Of a DNA stretch of 64,000 nt, positions 41,878 through 49,854 are shown one piece after another (within the stretch, counting starts at the first letter, position 1; each line of letters begins with the position of its first letter). The notes under the pieces are model-generated. The model saw nothing but the letters and a program-made list of their open reading frames with translations. It was not told the DNA's origin and made no database searches. Source of the stretch: Streptomyces gilvus (GTDB lineage: Bacteria > Actinomycetota > Actinomycetes > Streptomycetales > Streptomycetaceae); assembly GCF_022513565.1 (NCBI RefSeq), contig NZ_JAKWBE010000003.1, positions 1-64,000 on the forward strand. The letters run 5' to 3'. A program made the translations under genes and the position numbers.

Positions 41878-42438
41878 CTACCCGCCCCGTACCGCCGCGG
41901 CGATACGTTCCACCGCGTCGTCGATCCGCGCCAGACACTCCCGCGCCTGTCGAGGAGGCAGGCCGAGAGGGTCTTCGACGTCGTCGGCCGTGTGCGCCCC
42001 CGCGGCGCCCCGGCGAGCGGCCGCACCCCGGACGAGTGCCGCGAACCGTGCGGCCGGGTCCACCACGCCCAGGGCATCCTCTGCCCGCATCAGCCGGACG
42101 AACTCACAGAGCGTGAAAGCCCGGGACAACGCCTCTACGGGCGAAAGCCGTACAGCGGCCTCACGATGCTCCGTCGCGGCCCCCAGCACCAGGTCGGAGC
42201 CCTCGACCAGGTTCTTGGTCAGCCGGTTGGAACCCGTCCTCGCGGGAGCCGCGCCACGGGTCAGAAGAAAGTGTTCGACTGCGGCCGCCATGGGCTCACC
42301 GGGGACTGCCCGGGTGCCGGCGCTGGAGAGCCGGATCGCGTGTCCCGGCTCACCTAGCCGGTGCCTGAGCAGGCACTCGGCGAGAGGGGAACGATAGAGA
42401 TTCCCGGTGCACACGACGAGCACCCGGAATTCGGACAC
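41878..42438 (-). CDS. Low-molecular-weight protein tyrosine phosphatase (Wzb-like)
   Basis: 186-residue phosphatase. The P-loop V-C-T-G-N-L-Y-R-S carries Cys10 and Arg16 (C-x5-R-S). The general acid Asp is in DVEDPLGLP near the C-terminus. In polysaccharide loci this type of enzyme dephosphorylates the partner BY-kinase and so tunes chain length and export. Here the kinase gene lies at the opposite end of the region, 19 kb away. The GTG at 42438 is chosen because the family motif starts a few residues later; its ribosome binding site is weak. Confidence 0.92.
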   Translation of the reverse strand: MSEFRVLVVCTGNLYRSPLAECLLRHRLGEPGHAIRLSSAGTRAVPGEPMAAAVEHFLLTRGAAPARTGSNRLTKNLVEGSDLVLGAATEHREAAVRLSPVEALSRAFTLCEFVRLMRAEDALGVVDPAARFAALVRGAAARRGAAGAHTADDVEDPLGLPPRQARECLARIDDAVERIAAAVRGG

Positions 42439-42573
42439 CGGAGCACCGGAGAGCAAGGGGCAGTCGGCCGCGAGGTTGTATGACACGGCGTCAGTATTCC
42501 CCTGAGCACCGCGCCGGTCGCGGTGATCCTGCCGACGTTGCGTCAGATCGCCGTTTCGAGTGAGGGGCAGCGC

Positions 42574-42600
42574 TGATCCGACAGAGGACTCGAACCGCGG
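42574..42600 (-). other. tRNA T-arm-like fragment
   Basis: On the minus strand GGTTCGAGTCC followed by TCTGTCGGATCA resembles the T-arm and 3' acceptor strand of a tRNA. Only three of the five T-stem pairs form, there is no CCA and no upstream tRNA body. It may be an integration scar or chance. Confidence 0.25.
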
Positions 42601-42631
42601 CCACGCCACCGACGCGGTGCCGCTTCAGGCG

Positions 42632-43129
42632 TCAGCCGTGCAGGCCACGGGCCGCCAGGACGACGTGCGCCGCGGACTTCAGGGTCTCCTCGGCCCCCGC
42701 GAAAGCGGCGAACGCCTCCGGATCCACGGGCTTGCCCGGCTCCCCCTCGGGCCAAGGGCGCGTGGTGAACACGAGGTGGGCGTATCCGCGTTCCGCGACC
42801 GCCGCGAGCCACTCGGGCGGCGGCGAGCACTGGGCGGTCAGGTTCGGCATGCTGACGACGGCCTGACCGGCCTCGACGAGCAGTCTGATCGGCAGGCTCG
42901 GCCGGTCGGTGCTTGCCACCAGCTCGTCGCCGATGCGCAGCCCGCTGCCGAGCAAAAGCTGTTCGATGGCCGCCGACGAGGCATCCGGACCGCTGGGGCC
43001 GTCGCCCCGGGAATAGGCGAGCAGGTAAGGCGTGTCGCCGTCCGGAGTTTCACCGCTCCAGGGGATCACGCCGAGCGTGCCCAGGTCGGCGGAGCGGAAA
43101 GGCGTTTGACTTGAGGCTGAGGTCACCAT
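42632..43129 (-). CDS. DUF5949-like hypothetical protein
   Basis: 165-residue soluble protein resembling a Streptomyces family I recall as DUF5949: FRSADLGTLGVIPWSGETPD, TPYLLAYSRGD, GQAVVSMPNLTAQCSPPPEW and YAHLVFTTRPWPEGEPGKPV. No activity is known for the family. The ATG at 43129 has AGGG 4 bases upstream. It appears to be a single-gene unit between the polysaccharide region and the chaplin cluster. Confidence 0.8.
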   Translation of the reverse strand: MVTSASSQTPFRSADLGTLGVIPWSGETPDGDTPYLLAYSRGDGPSGPDASSAAIEQLLLGSGLRIGDELVASTDRPSLPIRLLVEAGQAVVSMPNLTAQCSPPPEWLAAVAERGYAHLVFTTRPWPEGEPGKPVDPEAFAAFAGAEETLKSAAHVVLAARGLHG

Positions 43130-43278
43130 CGAACCCTATCGACGCCGCGGAACGCCCCCGTCGCTTTCTCACCCGGGCAGCCGATGCGCCGTGGGTGTGT
43201 CCACCTGATCGAGGGACGACGCGGCGGATCGGCTTCGGCAGTCCCGGGTCACCGGCCACCGGCCACCGGCCCACACGA

Positions 43279-43312
43279 ACCGGCCGCCCTCCCAGACGGG
43301 AGAGCGGCCGGT
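43279..43312 (-). terminator. Hairpin after the short chaplin gene
   Basis: ACCGGCCGC (43279-43287) pairs with GCGGCCGGT (43304-43312). After one mismatch, CTCCC and GGGAG extend the stem to a four-base loop. It lies 19 bases after the chaplin stop codon. Confidence 0.7.
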
Positions 43313-43330
43313 GAAGGGGACTGCGCGGAA

Positions 43331-43570
43331 TCAGTCGTTGGCGCAGGTGTTGCCGAACGCCGGGTTCAGCAGGCCGATCACGTTGGCGGTGTTGCCACAG
43401 GCGTTGACCGGGACATGGACCGGAACCTGGACAACATTGCCCGACAGCACGCCAGGCGAATTGTTGGCAGCGCCGGAAGCGCCGCTGTCGGCGGCGGCGA
43501 TACCGGCGGTGCCGGCTACGGCCGCAGCGGCGACAGAGGCCAGGGCGAGGCCCTTCGCGATACGCAACAT
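43331..43570 (-). CDS. Short chaplin
   Basis: 79-residue secreted hydrophobin-like protein. A signal peptide (residues 1 to about 27, ending AAADS) precedes one chaplin domain with the two conserved Cys in NACGNTANVIGLLNPAFGNTCAND and the leading SPGVLSGNVVQVPVHVPV. Short chaplins assemble into amyloid fibres that make aerial hyphae and spores hydrophobic. The ATG at 43570 has AAGGAG 9 bases upstream. Chaplin genes are normally switched on at aerial growth through the bld cascade; no promoter was identified here. Confidence 0.96.
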   Translation of the reverse strand: MLRIAKGLALASVAAAAVAGTAGIAAADSGASGAANNSPGVLSGNVVQVPVHVPVNACGNTANVIGLLNPAFGNTCAND

Positions 43571-43718
43571 GGAGAGGTGCTCCTTGAGATTGAGAACACC
43601 GGGCGGGATGCCCGATATTGAGTCAACGCGTGGCAATCGCGGGAGATGTGCCGCCGATGGGGTGATTCTCGTTCACCGGGAACCTCCTCGTGCGGGCACA
43701 CGGCCCTGGACCGGCCGG

Positions 43719-44531
43719 CTACCGACGCCAGGTGGCGCGGCGCCGCCGGTACAGGATCATGCTTCCGCCGGCGATCAGCGCGGCACTGGCGGCCGAGGCT
43801 CCGACCAGGTTCTCGCTGCCGGTCTGGGCCAGGGTCTGCCCGCTCTCGGAGATCGCGGGCTCATCGACAGTGCCGTCCGGGGTGACCACGTGTGTGTCCG
43901 GCTGGGGCACGCGCCCCGAGGTACCGGTCGACGCAGACGTACTGGAAGATGACGTACTGGCAGATGACGAGGACGTCGCGGGGTGCTTGGGGCCCTGGTC
44001 CGTCCGCGACACCGACGACGCGTCGCCGCCGTCCACGGACGGGACCGGCGGGGTGACGTCGGGGGCACCGGCCTGGCTCGGGATGCTGCTCGTCGCGCTG
44101 GAGGCGGGACCCGCGTTGGCGCAGGAGTTGCCGTACGCGGGGTTGAGGGCGGCGACCGCGTTCACGGAGTCCCCGCACACGTTCACCGGAGCACTCACCG
44201 GCACCTGCACGTTGTTGCCCGACGCGACACCGGGCGAGTCGACGGCACCGGACTGTGCCGGAACACCACCCCCCGCGCTGGACCCCGAACCCGCGTTGGC
44301 GCAGGCGTTGCCGAACGCGGGGTTGAGGAGACCCACGACGTTCACGGAGTTCCCGCACACGTTCACCGGAGTACTCACGGGCACCTGCACGTTGTTGCCC
44401 GACAGGACGCCGGGCGAGCCACTGGCGGCTCCGTTCGCGTCGGAGTCGGCGAGGGCGGCACTGCAACACAGGGACAGGAGGCTCGTCGTGGCGGCGGCCA
44501 CGACCGTTCCCCTGCTCAGGGTCTGTCGCAC
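43719..44531 (-). CDS. Long chaplin with two chaplin domains and LAXTG sorting signal
   Basis: 270-residue wall-anchored chaplin of the ChpA-C type. A signal peptide is followed by two chaplin domains (VNVCGNSVNVVGLLNPAFGN and VNVCGDSVNAVAALNPAYGN, each with its second Cys), a Ser/Thr/Pro-rich spacer, then LAQTG at about 234-238, a hydrophobic helix and a basic tail RRRRATWRR. Class E sortases attach such proteins to peptidoglycan, where they hold short chaplins. The GTG at 44531 has AGGAAG 9 bases upstream. It lies between the two short chaplin genes on the same strand. Confidence 0.96.
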   Translation of the reverse strand: MRQTLSRGTVVAAATTSLLSLCCSAALADSDANGAASGSPGVLSGNNVQVPVSTPVNVCGNSVNVVGLLNPAFGNACANAGSGSSAGGGVPAQSGAVDSPGVASGNNVQVPVSAPVNVCGDSVNAVAALNPAYGNSCANAGPASSATSSIPSQAGAPDVTPPVPSVDGGDASSVSRTDQGPKHPATSSSSASTSSSSTSASTGTSGRVPQPDTHVVTPDGTVDEPAISESGQTLAQTGSENLVGASAASAALIAGGSMILYRRRRATWRR

Positions 44532-44620
44532 GTTCGTTGTCTTCCTGCTTCTGGGGAGGTGGGAAGCCGACCCTGGAAGCGAGCGCGCTGCCAAGGTCGG
44601 CTGTTGGCGCAGCCGGAACG

Positions 44621-44848
44621 TCAGCCGTTGACGCAGCTCGTGCCGTACGCAGGGTTGAGCAGGCCGATGACGCTGAGCGTGTTTCCGCACGCGTTGACGG
44701 GAATGTGCACGGGAACCTGGATCACGTTGCCCGAGAGGACGCCCGGTGAGTTCGTGGCGGAGCCGGTGGCGTCCGAGTCGGCGAAGGCCGGGGCGGCCAT
44801 CCCCACGGCCATGATCGCGCCTGCGACGACAGCAGCGCTCTTCTTCAT
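44621..44848 (-). CDS. Short chaplin
   Basis: 75-residue chaplin with a signal peptide (residues 1-23, MKKSAAVVAGAIMAVGMA) and one domain (SPGVLSGNVIQVPVHIPVNA, then CGNTLSVIGLLNPAYGTSC). It is very like the other short chaplin at 43331, including two Cys. The ATG has AAGGGAAG upstream. Directly before that lies a perfect 13-base tandem repeat. Confidence 0.96.
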   Translation of the reverse strand: MKKSAAVVAGAIMAVGMAAPAFADSDATGSATNSPGVLSGNVIQVPVHIPVNACGNTLSVIGLLNPAYGTSCVNG

Positions 44849-44874
44849 GAAGCTTCCCTTCTTTCTAGGTCATG

Positions 44875-44900
44875 TCCCTTTGTCGGCTCCCTTTGTCGGC
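44875..44900. repeat. Perfect tandem 13-mer TCCCTTTGTCGGC
   Basis: The two copies abut exactly (44875-44887 and 44888-44900), 27-52 bases before the chaplin start codon. The position fits an operator or a 5' leader element. Confidence 0.7.
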
Positions 44901-45048
44901 GGACGCCGAGCGAGCACAGCATGGACAGCTCGCACCATGACCTACAGGCTGTAAACGAGGAATAGACGTCCGAAGCAACCACGGAACGCGATCCCGGCGG
45001 AAATTCACTCGAACGCCGTCGGTTCGCGGAGGAATGAACCGACAAGAA

Positions 45049-45090
45049 GCTCGGGCCGCCCGCGCGGGGAAGGGGCGGGGCGGCCCGAGC
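45049..45090. terminator. Terminator-like hairpin within the divergent region
   Basis: GCTCGGGCCGCCC (45049-45061) pairs with GGGCGGCCCGAGC (45078-45090), a perfect 13-bp stem with a 16-base loop. A terminator between divergent genes is unexpected and may belong to an unrecognised transcript. Confidence 0.6.
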
Positions 45091-45157
45091 TACCTTGCAC
45101 GGCACCGGATCCACCACCGACCAGGATTCTCTTGGCCCTGAGTCACCGGATGAATAC

Positions 45158-45183
45158 TTGACGCCGTTTCCGCTGGTGGAAAC
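45158..45183. promoter_or_regulatory. TTGACG box and GTTTCC-N6-GGAAAC dyad
   Basis: A perfect 18-bp dyad (45166-45171 and 45178-45183) overlaps the spacer after a TTGACG (45158-45163) that could be a -35 element. It lies about 200 bases before the first rodlin gene. Confidence 0.45.
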
Positions 45184-45378
45184 CGGAACCGCGACGATTC
45201 GTTGCGATGCTTCACTCGATTGAGGTATTCGCGCGGGTGATTTTCCTGACGTGCTTTGACTTCAGCTGCTGAAAGCGCCGGGGTTTAGGTCATCGGAGTG
45301 AACGGGAGCAACCATCCGTGGTGGTGGCCGTTGACCAGGGAGCTCCGGTGGACGGAGTTTTCCAGAAAGGACCAGCAA

Positions 45379-45789
45379 GTGATCAAGAAGATGATGGCTG
45401 CCGCGGCAGTCGCTGCTTCCGTCGTCGGTGCCTCTGCTGCGGCTGCCCCGCAGGCACTGGCGATCAGCGACGACGGCGGCACGACGTCCACCAGTGGCAC
45501 CGGTGCCGTCCAGCAGTTCGGCAACTCGTCCACGAGCGGCAACATGAGCCCGCAGATGGCTCTCGTCCAGGGTTCCCTCAACAAGCCCTGCGTCGGTCTG
45601 CCCGCCAAGGCGAACCTCGGCTCCCTCGTCGGCGTCGTGCCGGTCACCGTCCAGGACATCCCGGTCCTGTCGGCCCCGCAGAACCAGCAGTGCGTCGAGA
45701 ACTCCACCCAGGTCAAGGGCGACGAGCCGCTCTCGCACATCCTGGACGACATCCCGGTCCTGAGCGCCAACGGCACGAACAACGGCTGA
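45379..45789 (+). CDS. Rodlin, first tandem copy
   Basis: 136-residue secreted surface protein of the RdlA/RdlB family, which arranges chaplin fibres into the rodlet layer of spores and aerial hyphae. A signal peptide (residues 1 to about 28, AAPQALA) precedes the mature protein with FGNSSTSGNMSPQMALVQGS, LNKPCVGLPAKANLGSLVGV and QDIPVLSAPQNQQCVENSTQ. The GTG at 45379 has GAAAGGA 7 bases upstream. Its downstream neighbour is nearly identical over the last 249 bases. Confidence 0.96.
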   Translation: MIKKMMAAAAVAASVVGASAAAAPQALAISDDGGTTSTSGTGAVQQFGNSSTSGNMSPQMALVQGSLNKPCVGLPAKANLGSLVGVVPVTVQDIPVLSAPQNQQCVENSTQVKGDEPLSHILDDIPVLSANGTNNG

Positions 45790-45837
45790 GCAATCGCTCC
45801 ATCCGTCTCACGACTACGCTCTTCGAAAGGAACGCGC

Positions 45838-46245
45838 ATGAAGAAGCTGTGGGCGACCGCGGCCATCGCCGTCTCCGTCGTCGGTGCCTCAGCCGCGGCT
45901 GCCCCGCAGGCACTGGCGACCACCGACGACGGCGGCACCGCCTCCTCCAGCGGCGACAACGCCGCGCAGTACTTCGGCAACTCCGCCACGTACGGTGACA
46001 TGAGCCCTCAGATGGCTCTCGTCCAGGGTTCCCTCAACAAGCCCTGCGTCGGTCTGCCCGCCAAGGCGAACCTCGGCTCCCTCGTCGGCGTCGTACCGGT
46101 CACCGTCCAGGACATCCCGGTCCTGTCGGCCCCGCAGAACCAGCAGTGCGTCGAGAACTCCACCCAGGTCAAGGGCGACGAGCCGCTCTCGCACATCCTG
46201 GACGACATCCCGGTGCTGACCGCCAACGGCACGAACAACGGCTGA
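45838..46245 (+). CDS. Rodlin, second tandem copy
   Basis: 135-residue rodlin. It differs from the first copy mainly in the signal peptide and the first 30 mature residues (TTDDGGTASSSGDNAAQYFG). From MSPQMALVQ onward the two are almost the same in protein and DNA. GAAAGGA precedes the ATG. The two genes are in direct orientation, unlike the divergent rdlA/rdlB pair described in S. coelicolor. A strong terminator with a T-run follows. Confidence 0.96.
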   Translation: MKKLWATAAIAVSVVGASAAAAPQALATTDDGGTASSSGDNAAQYFGNSATYGDMSPQMALVQGSLNKPCVGLPAKANLGSLVGVVPVTVQDIPVLSAPQNQQCVENSTQVKGDEPLSHILDDIPVLTANGTNNG

Positions 46246-46261
46246 ATCCCCGGCTCTACGG

Positions 46262-46298
46262 CGGCGGGTCACCGGCTCTTCCGGTGACCCGCCGTTTT
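46262..46298. terminator. Rho-independent terminator after the rodlins
   Basis: A perfect 14-bp stem (46262-46275 with 46281-46294) encloses a five-base loop, and TTTT follows on the plus strand. It also lies just after the stop of the convergent acyl-CoA synthetase gene. Confidence 0.92.
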
Positions 46299-46302
46299 GG
46301 TG

Positions 46303-48222
46303 TCACTTCCGGTAGAGCTCCTCGATACGCTCCGCATAAGCGGCCTTCACGGCGTGCCGCTTGACCTTCAGGGACGGGGTGAGCAGGCCGTTGTCCTCGG
46401 TGAACTCGCCCTCGACCAGCGTGAACGCGCGGATCGACTCGGCGCGCGAGACGGCCTCGTTGGCGTGGTCGACGGCCCGTTGGACGTCGGCGCGCATCCG
46501 GGGATCCCGTACCACCTCGGACATCGGGGTGTCGGCGGGCAGTCCGCGGACGGACAGCCAGTGGGCGACCGCCTCCGGTTCCAGGGTGATCAGTGCGGCT
46601 ACGAAGGGACGGTTGTCGCCGACCACGACGCACTGGCCGATCGGCGGGCGGCTGCGCAGCCGGTCCTCCAGGACGGCCGGGGAGACGTTCTTGCCGCCGG
46701 AGGTGACGAGGATGTCCTTCTTGCGGCCGGTGATGGTGAGATAGCCGTCCTCGTCGAGCGCGCCGAGGTCGCCGGTGGCGAACCACTCGTCCCGGAGCAC
46801 GGCGTCCGAGGCCGCCGGGTTGTTCCAGTAGGCGCCGAAGACGATGCCGCCCTTGATCAGGACCTCGCCGTCGTCGGCGATGCGCACCGCGGTGCCGGGG
46901 ACGGGCTGGCCGACGGTGCCGGGGCGGGGCCCGAGCGGGGGCACGATGGTGGCGGCCGCGCTGGTCTCGGTCAGGCCGTAGCCCTCGTAGACGATGATCC
47001 CGGCGGCGTAGAAGAAGAGGTTGAGGTCGCGGTCGAGCGGGGAGCCGCCGCTGATGGCGTACCGCATGCGGCCGCCGAGTTCCTTGCGGACGCGGCGGTA
47101 GACGAGCAGGTCGTAGAGGGCCCAGGCGGCGTACAGGGCGGGGCCCGGGCCCTTGCCCCTCTCGAGGAACTTGTCGAGGTAGGCGGCTGCGAAGCGGACG
47201 CCGACGCGGTCGGCACGGTCGAAGGAGGCGCCCCGGCCGATCTTCTCGGCGGTGGCACGGCCGGTGTCGTGGATCTTCTCGAAGAGGTACGGCACTCCGA
47301 CCAGGAAGGTGGGGCGGAACTCCTTGAGGGCGGGCCGGAGTTCGTCGGGCTTGATGCTCGGGCAGTGGCCGATCTCGATACGGGCCATCAGACAGGCTAT
47401 CTGCAGGGTGCGGCCGAGGATGTGGGCGAGCGGGAGGAAGAGCAGGGTGGAGGCCGACTGGCGGGTGACCTCCTTGAAGACGGGGTGCAGCAGCTCGACC
47501 GTGTTGGCGGCCTCGGCGTGCAGGTTGGCGTGGGTGAGCACGCAGCCCTTGGGCCGGCCGGTGGTGCCGGAGGTGTAGCAGATCGTCGCGATCGTGTCGG
47601 GCGTCAGGGCGGTACGGCGCTTGGTGACCTCCTCGTCGGGGACGTCCCGGCCGAGTGCGGTGAGCTCGGTGAGCGCGTCCTCGTCCACCTCCCAGGTGCG
47701 GGGCGGGGTCTGGTGGCCGGCGGTTCCGGTCCGCACCGTGGCGGTGTTGTCGGCGGTCTCGGTGACGACGAAGCGGGCGCCGGAGTCGCGGACGATCCAC
47801 TCGACCTGCTCGGCGGAGGAGGTGGCGTAGACCGGGACGGTCTGGCCGCCGGCCGCCCAGACGGCGAAGTCGAGGACCGTCCACTCGTAGCGGGTGCGGG
47901 ACATCACCGCGACCCGGCCGCCCGGTTCGAGGCCGGCCGCGATCAACCCCTTGGCGGCGGCGGTGACTTCGCGGGCGAACGCGGCGGCGGTGACCGGCTG
48001 CCAGCCCGTGTGCAGCCTGCGGCGCAGGACCACCGCGTCCGGGGCCTCGGCCGCGTTGGTGTAGGGCAGGTCTGCGGTGCTGCCGGTGGTGGGTGCCTTC
48101 GCCATCGGGGCGGTGCGGGCCTCGCGCACCGTGCCGGAGGCGTCCCTGACTACCTCGACCCTGGTACGCGCGGCCAGGTCACCGCGCTGTTTCGCCCGCT
48201 TCAGATCCTTGCGTACGCCCAT
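46303..48222 (-). CDS. Long-chain fatty-acid-CoA ligase (FadD15-like)
   Basis: 639-residue AMP-forming enzyme that activates fatty acids to acyl-CoA. The P-loop is ICYTSGTTGRPKGCVLTHAN. Further conserved blocks are YEGYGLTETSAAATIVPP, the adenylate-binding FATGDLGALDEDGYLTITG and RKKDILVTSGGKNVSP. The ATG at 48222 has GGGAG 6 bases upstream. A TTAC/GTAA dyad lies 35 bases upstream and may bind a TetR-type fatty-acid regulator. It seems to be a single-gene unit convergent with the rodlins. Confidence 0.95.
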   Translation of the reverse strand: MGVRKDLKRAKQRGDLAARTRVEVVRDASGTVREARTAPMAKAPTTGSTADLPYTNAAEAPDAVVLRRRLHTGWQPVTAAAFAREVTAAAKGLIAAGLEPGGRVAVMSRTRYEWTVLDFAVWAAGGQTVPVYATSSAEQVEWIVRDSGARFVVTETADNTATVRTGTAGHQTPPRTWEVDEDALTELTALGRDVPDEEVTKRRTALTPDTIATICYTSGTTGRPKGCVLTHANLHAEAANTVELLHPVFKEVTRQSASTLLFLPLAHILGRTLQIACLMARIEIGHCPSIKPDELRPALKEFRPTFLVGVPYLFEKIHDTGRATAEKIGRGASFDRADRVGVRFAAAYLDKFLERGKGPGPALYAAWALYDLLVYRRVRKELGGRMRYAISGGSPLDRDLNLFFYAAGIIVYEGYGLTETSAAATIVPPLGPRPGTVGQPVPGTAVRIADDGEVLIKGGIVFGAYWNNPAASDAVLRDEWFATGDLGALDEDGYLTITGRKKDILVTSGGKNVSPAVLEDRLRSRPPIGQCVVVGDNRPFVAALITLEPEAVAHWLSVRGLPADTPMSEVVRDPRMRADVQRAVDHANEAVSRAESIRAFTLVEGEFTEDNGLLTPSLKVKRHAVKAAYAERIEELYRK

Positions 48223-48256
48223 GGCGGCTCCCGGTCGGCTCGGACTGGGAGCACAA

Positions 48257-48272
48257 CTTACTCGTAAGTAAG
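48257..48272 (-). promoter_or_regulatory. Operator-like dyad CTTACT-N4-AGTAAG
   Basis: Perfect six-base arms around CGTA, 35 bases before the acyl-CoA synthetase start. TetR-family regulators of lipid metabolism often bind sites of this kind. Confidence 0.55.
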
Positions 48273-48294
48273 GAAGAGTCAATGGGGCCGGGGA

Positions 48295-49854
48295 TCACTT
48301 CATGCTGCTCGCCTCGTCGATCGCCTCCGCCAGCTGGTCGACGTCCTGGTCCTCGGTCTTCTTCGCCAACGCGTGGGCGCGCTCGCCGAGTTCGCCGAGA
48401 CCGGGGTTGCCGGGGAGGGAGCCGGTGTCGTCGGGCTCCGAGGAGCGGCTGCGCAGGATGTCGGCGAAGTAGCCGGCGACCGCGGTGACCTGGAAGCGGC
48501 TGGGGGCGCTCCACACGTCCTCGTGCAGGGCGTCGGTCTCCAGCTGGCCGGACTCCTCGTGCGGGGCGCGGGACTTCGGGTCGAGCCAGCGGACGCTCGC
48601 GGTGGCGAGATGGCCGTCGGCGCCGGGCTTGGTGCGCACGGCGTACAGGGCGGTGACGGTGTGGCCGGGGCCGACCTCGCCGCCGTCGACGTTGTCGTCG
48701 CGGAAGTCCTCGTCGGCGACCTCGCGGTCCTCATAGCCGACGAGGTGGAACTCGGCGACGGTCTCCGGGTCGAAGGCGACCTGGGCCTTGGCGTCCCGGG
48801 CGGTGAGCTCGATGTTCTGCGGGAGCTGGTCGACGAAGACCTTGCGGGCGTCGTCGTCGCCGGAGACGTAGGCGGTGTGGCCGTCGCCCTTGTCGGCGAG
48901 GCGTTCCATCAGGGCGTCGCCGTAGTCGCTGCCGACGCCGACCCCGAAGAGGGTGATGCCGTGGTCGCGGCGTTCGCGGGAGACGCGTTCGAGGATGGAG
49001 TCGGCGTGCGTGTCGCCGGTGTTGGCGAGGCCGTCGGAGATCAGCACGACCCGGTTGGTGGCGCCCTCGCGCAGGCCGTCGGTGGCGGTGGCGTAGCCCT
49101 TCTCGACGCCCGCGCCGAGGTTGGTGGAGTCCTCGGTCTCGAGGTCGTCGACGGCGTCGTGGACCCGGCCGCGGTGGCCGCCGAGGCGGGTCATCGGCAG
49201 GACGGTCCGCGCCTCGTCGCTGAAGGTGACCAGGGCGACCGAGTCGTCGTCGCCGAGCTGGTCGGTCATCGTGTCGAGGGACTTCTTCGCGAGGTCGAGG
49301 CGGCCGGGCTCGGCCATGGAGCCCGAGACGTCGACGACGAAGGTGAGCGCGGCGGGCGGGCGTTCGCCGGAGTCGGCGGCGCGGGTGGCGAGGCCGACCC
49401 GGACCAGTGACCAGCCGGCCTTGTCGGTGCGGGCTCCGTCGACGGTGACCGAGAAGCCGTCGCCGTCGGGACGGTCGTAGTCCTGGCGGAAGCTGTTGAC
49501 GAACTCCTCGGGGCGCACCTGCGAGGGGTCGGGCAGCCGGCCGTCGGCGAGGACCCGGCGGGCGTAGCCGTAGGAGGCGGTGTCGACGTCGAGGGCGAAG
49601 GTGGAGAGGTGGTCGGCGGACGGGCTGTCGTCCGGGCTCTCGGCGCGCTGCTCCCCGGCCGCCGCCGAGCCGGCCGGGGCCGGGAGGCCGCCGGTGCGGT
49701 TCGAGCGGTCCGCCGAACTGCTGCTGTCCTGGCCCGCGCCGCACGCCGTGAGCAGCAGGCCGCCCGTCGCCGCGAGGGCGAGCAGGGCGACGCGCAGCCG
49801 TCGGGTACGACGGTGTGCCGTGCCGGGCCCTGGTGTTGGGTACCGCTGCTCCAT
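48295..49854 (-). CDS. vWA-domain lipoprotein (YfbK-like)
   Basis: 519-residue exported lipoprotein. The signal sequence ends in the lipobox LLTAC (Cys38), followed by a Ser/Gly-rich tether. An N-terminal vWA-associated domain (FALDVDTASYGYARRVLADG) precedes a von Willebrand A domain with an intact MIDAS motif DVSGSM and the later Thr and Asp positions. A C-terminal YfbK-type domain follows (TARDAKAQVAFDPETV). vWA domains mediate metal-dependent protein contacts outside the membrane; the partner is unknown. The ATG at 49854 is used. Confidence 0.94.
   Translation of the reverse strand: MEQRYPTPGPGTAHRRTRRLRVALLALAATGGLLLTACGAGQDSSSSADRSNRTGGLPAPAGSAAAGEQRAESPDDSPSADHLSTFALDVDTASYGYARRVLADGRLPDPSQVRPEEFVNSFRQDYDRPDGDGFSVTVDGARTDKAGWSLVRVGLATRAADSGERPPAALTFVVDVSGSMAEPGRLDLAKKSLDTMTDQLGDDDSVALVTFSDEARTVLPMTRLGGHRGRVHDAVDDLETEDSTNLGAGVEKGYATATDGLREGATNRVVLISDGLANTGDTHADSILERVSRERRDHGITLFGVGVGSDYGDALMERLADKGDGHTAYVSGDDDARKVFVDQLPQNIELTARDAKAQVAFDPETVAEFHLVGYEDREVADEDFRDDNVDGGEVGPGHTVTALYAVRTKPGADGHLATASVRWLDPKSRAPHEESGQLETDALHEDVWSAPSRFQVTAVAGYFADILRSRSSEPDDTGSLPGNPGLGELGERAHALAKKTEDQDVDQLAEAIDEASSMK

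Larger units (their letters stand above)
44849..45378. promoter_or_regulatory. Long divergent region between chaplin and rodlin genes
   Basis: This 530-base spacer must hold the developmental promoters of both sides. It contains a 13-bp tandem repeat, a 13-bp hairpin and an 18-bp dyad, listed separately. No small gene is convincing. Confidence 0.6.

Noticed and set aside
42574..42600. A complete tRNA gene on the minus strand
   Set aside because: Only a T-arm-like fragment is present. No anticodon arm, D-arm or paired acceptor strand can be drawn upstream.
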